Shown one piece after another: positions 58,146-64,000 of a stretch of DNA of 64,000 bases. The stretch is from Pilasporangium apinafurcum (Eukaryota > Oomycota > Peronosporomycetes > Pythiales > Pythiaceae). The position numbers and the translations under genes are program-made. Within the stretch, counting starts at the first letter, position 1, and each line of letters opens with the position of its first letter. The DNA lies in NCBI GenBank assembly GCA_001600495.1, contig BCKE01000018.1, positions 468,339 to 532,338 on the forward strand, written 5' to 3'. The notes under the pieces were generated by a model. The model was not told the origin of the DNA and searched no databases. It saw only the letters and a program-made list of their open reading frames with translations.

Positions 58146-60023
58146 TCATGCCGGTTTCTTGGCAATCGTTGACGATGGCGGCAGCACGACGGGCCGATTG
58201 AGAAAGAGATCTTTGACCAACTTGTTTTTTCGTTCATACGCCTTTCGAGCGTCTTTCACCCGCGATTGCTGCTTTGCTTGAGATGGCAGTTGTTTGGCAA
58301 ACGGCGAGCGAGTTTCTCTGGATGAGAAGTGTGGCGATTTTTGTGTTTCAATATGCTGGTTGATCACAGTCTCGGCTGATGAAGCTGGTGCTGGTATAGA
58401 GTATTGACCCAACTTATCCTGTTTCAGCATGAAGACAAATGAGAGGTTCACCTCTAATGATTATATTTCCGCCAGTAAAACGTACCTTGGTGGTGTTGTC
58501 AAACGGATTCAAGCGTAGAGCCTGCTGGTAGTCAGCACAAGCGACGCTGTGTTTCTCAAGAAATCGAGCAGCGTCTCCTTTTCGAATGAAATACGCAGCA
58601 ACAGTAGGATTATGAGCGATTGCATGAGAAAATTCCAATTCAGCCTTGTCAAAGAGCGCCTTATTGAACAACTCAATGCCAAACTGGTAGTGAATAAATG
58701 CCACTCGCGACTTGACCTCTTGGCTTTCCGGTAATAGTTCCAGTGCATGGTGATAATCAGCTAACGCCTACACGAATAGTATTTAAATTTAACATATGCC
58801 AACATAACCAAGGTTTCCATGTATTTGGCCAAACGTACCGCTTGGAAATTGTTCAGACCTTGATAGGCGTCACCTCTATTCACATAATATTGTGGATTCG
58901 GCAGATGCTCATGGAAAAGCTCCGAGATACGCAAGTCACCTCGAATGGTCTGGTTCATTGCATTCAGTGCCAGTTGGAAAGATTTCTCACGAAGGAAACG
59001 CAACGCAATATCGTTGAGAATCAAATTGCGCTGGGTCATGATCTCCCAATATTCCTTCGATGTATCCTTATCCACATCCAACGTAGTCTGCTGCAAGCGG
59101 CGCGGGTCCTGAGATCCATCTGTATGTGCTTGCTGTTTGCGCTGCGCAGTTTCAATTTTACTACGATGACAGCTCATCGCTTTGTCCGTGTCTTTGAGCG
59201 CAACATGATACTCGCCCAGTTCTCGATACGCTGAAGCTCTTAGCAGGTAAAATCTCGTCTCCTCAGGTGAAATCTCAGCCGCTTTTGTCAAGCTAATAAT
59301 CGCTTCTTTATATTGCCGAACGACTAAGTGCTTGCAAGCTTCTTCGAATATGAGTTGTGATTCCTTCAGCAACCGCTGCTCGTGGGCAATGACCTCAGGA
59401 TGGTCCGGCATGAGTATCGTGGCTCGTTGGATGTCGCTGGTCGCGCGATCATGCATGTGCAGCCGCCAATGCAGCTTCGCTCGCAAGATAAAGTACTCGA
59501 CATCTTTTGTGTCCAGACAAATGCAGTGATCGATGTCTCGCAGCGCCTTGTCAAAGCAATTTGCTTCAATATACGCCAATGCGCGATGCAACCAGTATGT
59601 TTCCTCTACCGCATTCAGCTGAATTGCTTCTGTTAAGTATGCTATTACAATCGACGGTGACTCTTGCAACATCAGCAATGAGTATGCATGAAGGTCAAGG
59701 AGCGCTGCAAAATGGTCTTTGATACGCTGTGGCGGTGCTGGATAGATGGAGAAGAGTTTGCGATAGTTCGCCATCGCAGATTTCAGGTCACAGAGCTCCG
59801 AATACACTTGTGCTCGTTTGGCGTAAAGCATGGCGTGGTCGGGACGTAGGAAGATGGCTTTGTTTAGGCAATTCAAGGCTGCATCCAAATCATGCGCTGC
59901 TAAATGACGATCTGCCTCTGCTTCCTTCGCCTGTGCTGCATCTTCCGAAGAGGTAAATTCAATATTCTGGCTATTGCGAGAGCCACTGCCATTTGAAAGC
60001 ACTGCCGAGGCTACATCGTCCAT
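58146..60023 (-). CDS. Tetratricopeptide repeat protein, TTC16-like
   Basis: Three exons (60023 to about 58,838; about 58,770 to 58,486; about 58,422 to 58,146), roughly 570 residues. At least ten TPR units are recognisable, for example DLDAALNCLNKAIFLRPDHA, CFDKALRDIDHCICLDTKDV, QYKEAIISLTKAAEISPEET, EYHVALKDTDKAMSCHRSKI, FQLALNAMNQTIRGDLRISE and FDKAELEFSHAIAHNPTVAA. The order, with NPQYYVNRGDAYQGLNNFQA between repeat groups and AFIHYQFGIELFNKALFD after it, is that of TTC16, which is expressed with ciliary genes in animals. The C-terminal basic segment is not conserved. A divergent promoter of 131 bp joins it to the LC8 gene, and its 3' end lies 47 bp from TXNL4B. Confidence 0.78.
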
Positions 60024-60154
60024 TAGCGTTAATGGTGAAGGACTGACTTGGTGGGGCGCCTTTACTTAGAATAACTATAAGATCGAAAGGTCGCAAATGC
60101 GGATATGAACAGCAGTCTCAATCACACAGACACACACCAAGACTAGCAGCAGCA
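60024..60154. promoter_or_regulatory. 131-bp bidirectional promoter, TTC16-like / LC8
   Basis: The two start codons are head to head and only 131 bp apart, so the core promoters must overlap or abut. No TATA or CCAAT box stands out. Tight coupling suggests co-expression. Confidence 0.5.
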
Positions 60155-60430
60155 ATGGTGATGCAAGCGAAACCAGTGGTGAAAACGTCGACAATGGATC
60201 AAGATCTGCAGGATGAAGTCATTCTCGTAGCGCAACAGGCCATGGACACGGAAATCAATGAGCAGCAGATTGCCGCCAGGATCAAGCAACACTTTGAGCA
60301 GAAATATCACGGCATGCTCTGGCATTGCTGTGTCGGACGGAACGTTGCCTGCTATGTCACGCACGAACAATCAAAGTTTCTCTACTTTTACATTGGGCAA
60401 ATGGCAGTAGTTCTGTTTGCAACTGCGTAA
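60155..60430 (+). CDS. DYNLL: Dynein light chain LC8-type
   Basis: Intronless, 91 residues. Core LC8 blocks are present: VVKTSTMDQDLQDEVILVAQ, INEQQIAARIKQHFEQKYHG, MLWHCCVGRNVACYVTHEQS and FLYFYIGQMAVVLFATA. The WHCxVGRNxxxYVTHE groove that binds client peptides is kept. LC8 is a small homodimeric hub that pairs disordered partners and is part of axonemal and cytoplasmic dynein. Two short insertions against the animal protein (after QKYHG and in the N-terminus) hint at a divergent paralog, one of several LC8-type copies usual in flagellated protists. Confidence 0.93.
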   Translation: MVMQAKPVVKTSTMDQDLQDEVILVAQQAMDTEINEQQIAARIKQHFEQKYHGMLWHCCVGRNVACYVTHEQSKFLYFYIGQMAVVLFATA

Positions 60431-60647
60431 CAGAATGGATAGTACATGGCAAGAGAGAGCGTCAAGTGAGAGTTGTTACCTACCATCCCAATGCGCGTAA
60501 ATATAATTATCAGGTATAAATACCTACCTGGTTCTTCTCATTGAATGGTGAGCTCGAAAACGTTTAACATTAGTTGAGCTTTTGTCCATATTGAAACCTG
60601 TTGTGTGTGCATGAGTCTGGATACGATTGTTAGCTGATGGATGATCA

Positions 60648-63206
60648 ATGAGCGAAATCAACGGCAAAATTCCCTCAAAGCTTGTCCGTCTGCGCTCTCG
60701 TAACATCACCTACAACGAACCTCCACCACTGCCATTGATCACACTGCCTCCAGATGACGAATGGGAAGAGTTGAATACTCCTACTCAAACAGGTTTCGAC
60801 TACACGCTCCCATATCTTGACCAACTTGAAGAAGAGCCCGGTTCAATGGAAAATACTAACCGAGAAACTGGTGTGGACGATGCCAAGATCTGCCGTCTCT
60901 TGAGCGAGTACATGACACAAAATGAAATCTTCCAAACCCAACGCCATGGGTTTGGAATCGATACACGGCTGGTCTATAAGCGTAACAAAGCGCTTGAAGG
61001 AGTGCCAGGGATAAGACATGTTGGGAACTTGGGAAGCGAGGAAGATTTCCGCCTGAGCTCATTCTTCGAAAGTGGGAACCTCGAGCGTGGTTATCGCGTA
61101 ATTGGTCGCCACTATGCCACCCGGGACGAACTTCATGGAGCTGCCACACGTAGCACGTCTTCTGCAAACTCTACTCCGCCATTTGCGTTCTTCGTCAAGG
61201 TCGATATGGAATACGATCTGTACTGTGATACAGATATCAACACTCGCGGTCATATTCAGTGGTACTTCTTCCGCGCAGAAGTACCTGCTGCGTTGCTTAT
61301 GCGCAAGACGTCACTGAAAGTGCGCTTCAATATCCGCAACATGGCCAAGAAGTCGAGTCTGTACAATGAAGGCATGCTCCCAGCAGTTTACGTGGACGGA
61401 TCCACACAGCACAACCTTCGCGGATGGCACCATGCTGGGACCAACGTGTGTTATTACAAGAATTCCGACACGTTTCGTAATCCAAAAACGGGGAAAGTGC
61501 AAAGCTACTACACACTTTCCTTCGTATACGAATTCCAATCGGAAGAGGCCACGGACCGCATGGCAGTCTATTTTGCACACTGTTATCCGTATACGTACAC
61601 TCGGTTACAGCACTTCATTATGTCTCTCCAGAAAGATCCTGAACGCGGAAAAACCTTCAAACGCCGTGTGTTGTGCAAGACTATCGCAGGCAACAACTGC
61701 GACCTGCTCACAATCACAGATTTCTCCCAAGAAGACGATTTAGATCATGACGATTCAAAAAAGCGGACCGGCATCGTGCTGACAGCACGTGTGCATCCAG
61801 GAGAGAGCAATAGCAGCTTTGTGATGCACGGCATCCTCAATTTTCTCACGGGAAGTTCTCGCGAAGCACAGTATCTACGGCATCATTTCATCTTCAAAAT
61901 CGTGCCGATGCTCAATCCTGATGGAGTCATTCATGGCAACTATCGCTGCTCGCTGGCTGGCTCTGATCTTAACCGTCGGTGGGTCAACCCCTCCGCTGAC
62001 CTTCACCCGACGATCCACGCAACCAAGAACATGATTCTTTCCATGCGAAAATCGAGACCTATTAGCCTCTACTGCGATATCCATGGGCATAGTCGGAAGA
62101 AGAACATTTTTCTGTACGGCTGCCGCCCATTTGAAATCAATTGTCGAAGCGAAGCCACACAACTTCGGTTGTTTCCACATATTCTTACTAAGATGTCTGA
62201 CGCCACGCGCGGGGGGTTTTATAGCTTTCCTGACTGCACCTTCACTGTTAACACCTCGAAGAAAGGAACAGGTCGTGTGGTCGTGTGGGCTGAAGCAGAA
62301 GTGCTGCATAGCTTTACGCTGGAAGCATCTTTCTACGGCGTAGGACCAAACAAGTCGCGATCTGCTAACAGAGCACGTTCCTCTATCACTACTACGACTG
62401 GCAATAGCAACAATCACAGTGAACATGGTCACGTTCTACTGGTTCCCTCAGAGCATTTTACGCCGTTAGATCTACATTCAGCTGGACTCAAATTTTGCCA
62501 TGCGCTGCTTCCATTCGCTCAAATGCTCAATTTACAAAGAGACACACCAAAAGTTTCATCAACCAAATCAGAGACAGTGAAGCGCATCACAACCACGAAT
62601 GAAACTTGTGCTCGACTGCCAGTACCAGCGAATGCTAAGCAGATCACGATGGATAATACTTGTCTGGTTAGAGATTCCGTACCTGAGACGGCAGACAACA
62701 AAATACGATTAGTCCCCCTTCAAGATCAAGCCGTAGTAACCTCACGAAATGGAAACGGAGACGTGTTCTCACAGAGACCATCCGAGTTTCTGTGTAAGTA
62801 TCCAGCACTACAGAATTCAGACAATCCTATGGTACAATCAACCTTTGTGAACGCAGTCAATCTTCCATTTTTCCATTCCGATGCGACATCTGAATTTGAT
62901 CCATACATAGATGATGAGTCATCGCGTTACCTTTCGCTTTATGACCCAGATAATTTGTTCATGGAAATTGAAGCATCATTGCCTTCAAATTTTCAGGATC
63001 AGGATGAAGAAGACGGGTCGGTCGGTACGGAATCCGATTATTCCGGAGATAATATGGAGGAAGAAGAGCCTCAGCGACAGGAACCACTGGTTCACAATTC
63101 AGTGCTCCACAGTGAGGGACCATCAAAGAAAGAAAGCATCTCATCGTTCGCACCAAAAACTCACCCACTTCGTCTTACAAGACAGCTTTCCGAGCCAAAG
63201 ATGTAA
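60648..63206 (+). CDS. Cytosolic carboxypeptidase (AGBL/CCP family, M14B)
   Basis: Intronless, 852 residues. The N-terminal CCP domain is clear: YDLYCDTDINTRGHIQWYFF, VRFNIRNMAKKSSLYNEGM, VCYYKNSDTFRNPKTGKVQS. The peptidase domain has the zinc site ARVHPGESNSSFVMHG (His383, Glu386) with partner DIHGHS (His479), substrate residues NPDGVIHGNYRCSLAGSDLN, and the general base in FTLEASFYG. CCPs remove glutamates from tubulin tails and other proteins, tuning axonemal polyglutamylation. Closest class is probably CCP6/AGBL4 or CCP2/3 by size and linker, not certain. After about residue 620 the chain is disordered and acidic. A TAA follows EPKM directly; the open frame 63251-63571 might be a spliced tail but the phase does not fit. 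Confidence 0.9.
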   Translation: MSEINGKIPSKLVRLRSRNITYNEPPPLPLITLPPDDEWEELNTPTQTGFDYTLPYLDQLEEEPGSMENTNRETGVDDAKICRLLSEYMTQNEIFQTQRHGFGIDTRLVYKRNKALEGVPGIRHVGNLGSEEDFRLSSFFESGNLERGYRVIGRHYATRDELHGAATRSTSSANSTPPFAFFVKVDMEYDLYCDTDINTRGHIQWYFFRAEVPAALLMRKTSLKVRFNIRNMAKKSSLYNEGMLPAVYVDGSTQHNLRGWHHAGTNVCYYKNSDTFRNPKTGKVQSYYTLSFVYEFQSEEATDRMAVYFAHCYPYTYTRLQHFIMSLQKDPERGKTFKRRVLCKTIAGNNCDLLTITDFSQEDDLDHDDSKKRTGIVLTARVHPGESNSSFVMHGILNFLTGSSREAQYLRHHFIFKIVPMLNPDGVIHGNYRCSLAGSDLNRRWVNPSADLHPTIHATKNMILSMRKSRPISLYCDIHGHSRKKNIFLYGCRPFEINCRSEATQLRLFPHILTKMSDATRGGFYSFPDCTFTVNTSKKGTGRVVVWAEAEVLHSFTLEASFYGVGPNKSRSANRARSSITTTTGNSNNHSEHGHVLLVPSEHFTPLDLHSAGLKFCHALLPFAQMLNLQRDTPKVSSTKSETVKRITTTNETCARLPVPANAKQITMDNTCLVRDSVPETADNKIRLVPLQDQAVVTSRNGNGDVFSQRPSEFLCKYPALQNSDNPMVQSTFVNAVNLPFFHSDATSEFDPYIDDESSRYLSLYDPDNLFMEIEASLPSNFQDQDEEDGSVGTESDYSGDNMEEEEPQRQEPLVHNSVLHSEGPSKKESISSFAPKTHPLRLTRQLSEPKM

Positions 63207-63670
63207 GTACCTTGCACTACACCATTTCCCCTCTGTGAATTCACTCAGATTTGTATGCACGTAAGTATAGACAAACTCCAGCGACAATGAAAACTATCAA
63301 TGCTCCAGACATGACGATTTCTTCAACGCGAGAGCCACCAGCTAAGCTGCTCCCAATGACATCATCGACTGTTTCACGACCACGAACAGTATTAGCTCCG
63401 TTGCGAGTTGGACTACCAAGCTCCCATAACCCACCATGGGATCGGAATAGAGAAATTGCGGTGATGCACCAGCATGCAGTCCAGCGCAGATCTAAAGCAC
63501 GTCGTGGAAGTCAGCGGGTCGCTGATGAAGTTTGTGGAATACATACAGACAAACACGAACTAATCTACTGAAGCTTGCAATCGAAATCACTTGCCATATC
63601 ATACTCACGACGATGAACTCAAGTTGATTCCAGACGTCTTGTGCACCAATGCACGAGTTGAAGAGCTGTC
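63207..63670. other. 3' region of the carboxypeptidase gene
   Basis: A plus-strand frame at 63251-63571 (Ser/Pro/Arg-rich) might encode an alternative tail of the carboxypeptidase. No known motif. Confidence 0.35.
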
Positions 63671-63994
63671 CTACACTGCATTTACCTTAAGGCGATTCTT
63701 GTTGTCTCCATCATCAACGACAATATGCGGCGGCCGTCGACGTAATGGCGATAGATTCTCTTCTCTGCGTGGTTCATTAGATCTATACTGATCCATCTCG
63801 CTATCATCTTCAAGTAGCTCGTTACTGCTGTTAATACTCTCGCTGCTCTCGAGTCGCCGTCTTCGTTCAAAACTATTCGCCCGTGCCGCACTGTTGACAG
63901 GAGAACGCTGAACGCGTGGCAAATTTTGCCAAGCGCCTTCATCAATTCGTCGAATGATCTGGAATTCATCCACTTTCTTAATTTTAAACACCAT
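63671..63994 (-). CDS. Unknown protein, partial, at the window edge
   Basis: 107 codons open from ATG 63994 to 63671. The start is uncertain: the bases just before it (GCAG) look like a splice acceptor at the very edge, so this is probably an internal or second exon of a gene continuing past 64,000. Composition is polar, with KVDEFQIIRRIDEGAWQNLP, then RRRLESSESINSSNELLEDD. No known motif. It may also splice downstream, since the last six codons begin with a GTAAAT donor (LK|GTAAAT). Confidence 0.45.
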   Translation of the reverse strand: MVFKIKKVDEFQIIRRIDEGAWQNLPRVQRSPVNSAARANSFERRRRLESSESINSSNELLEDDSEMDQYRSNEPRREENLSPLRRRPPHIVVDDGDNKNRLKVNAV

Positions 63995-64000
63995 GACTGC

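Overview
This window looks like one gene-dense contig from the nuclear genome of an oomycete (Peronosporomycete). The evidence is: compact protein genes on both strands; short spliceosomal introns (mostly about 45-120 bp, GT-AG, often opening GTAAGT, GTACGT or GTATGT); animal/plant-type eukaryotic families (histones H3 and H4, RPA70, VPS54, SmE, neurochondrin, PEX2, SIL1); and flagellar proteins (CFAP57, TTC16, a tubulin-deglutamylase-type carboxypeptidase, LC8 dynein light chain), which suggest flagellated zoospores. An Albugo-like genome is my best guess from compactness, introns and moderate GC. That is inference. Isolated N bases (23024-23025, 23038) point to a draft assembly.

Layout. 1-10.5 kb: a tandem ADF-homology protein, an HD-domain hydrolase, the ubiquitin-like UBL5/Hub1, the SAGA subunit SGF11, and a 1,788-residue LRR/EF-hand/WW protein. 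10.9-15.9 kb: CFAP57 on the plus strand, divergent from the LRR gene. 16-17.6 kb: a gene-free stretch, then a RING-H2 E3 ligase. 18.6-22.65 kb: neurochondrin and CCDC25, both minus. 22.8-24.4 kb: the only clear mobile-element debris, namely the C-terminal third of a Fanzor/TnpB-like nuclease followed on the same strand by a structured, tRNA-like sequence. 24.5-30.6 kb: a secreted EGF-like GPI-type surface protein, SmE, a coiled-coil protein and a carnitine acyltransferase. 30.8-36.4 kb: VPS54 and an unrecognised multi-exon gene with a DGNHR motif.

37.3-39.8 kb: an intronless gene joining a phosphopantothenoylcysteine-synthetase-like domain, a class-3-lipase-like domain and cysteine/histidine knuckles. 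40-47.4 kb: a GNB1L-like WD40 protein, a LysM-TLDc (OXR1) protein, SIL1 and PEX2. 47.6-49.1 kb: a divergent H3/H4 pair sharing a CCAAT-rich promoter; both genes carry the same metazoan-type 3' stem-loop. 49.8-58.1 kb: RPA70, a glutamine-amidotransferase-like protein, an IQ/WW-repeat protein, a secreted protein and TXNL4B. 58.1-63.2 kb: TTC16, LC8 and a cytosolic carboxypeptidase, a small axoneme-themed cluster. A partial unknown gene closes the window.

Exon joins were worked out by hand from splice signals, phase and family continuity. Joins are most secure for genes where every phase agreed (HD, LRR, CFAP57, neurochondrin, CCDC25, VPS54, OXR1, PEX2, RPA70, the IQ/WW gene). No database search was run. 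Family names rest on motifs I recognise.
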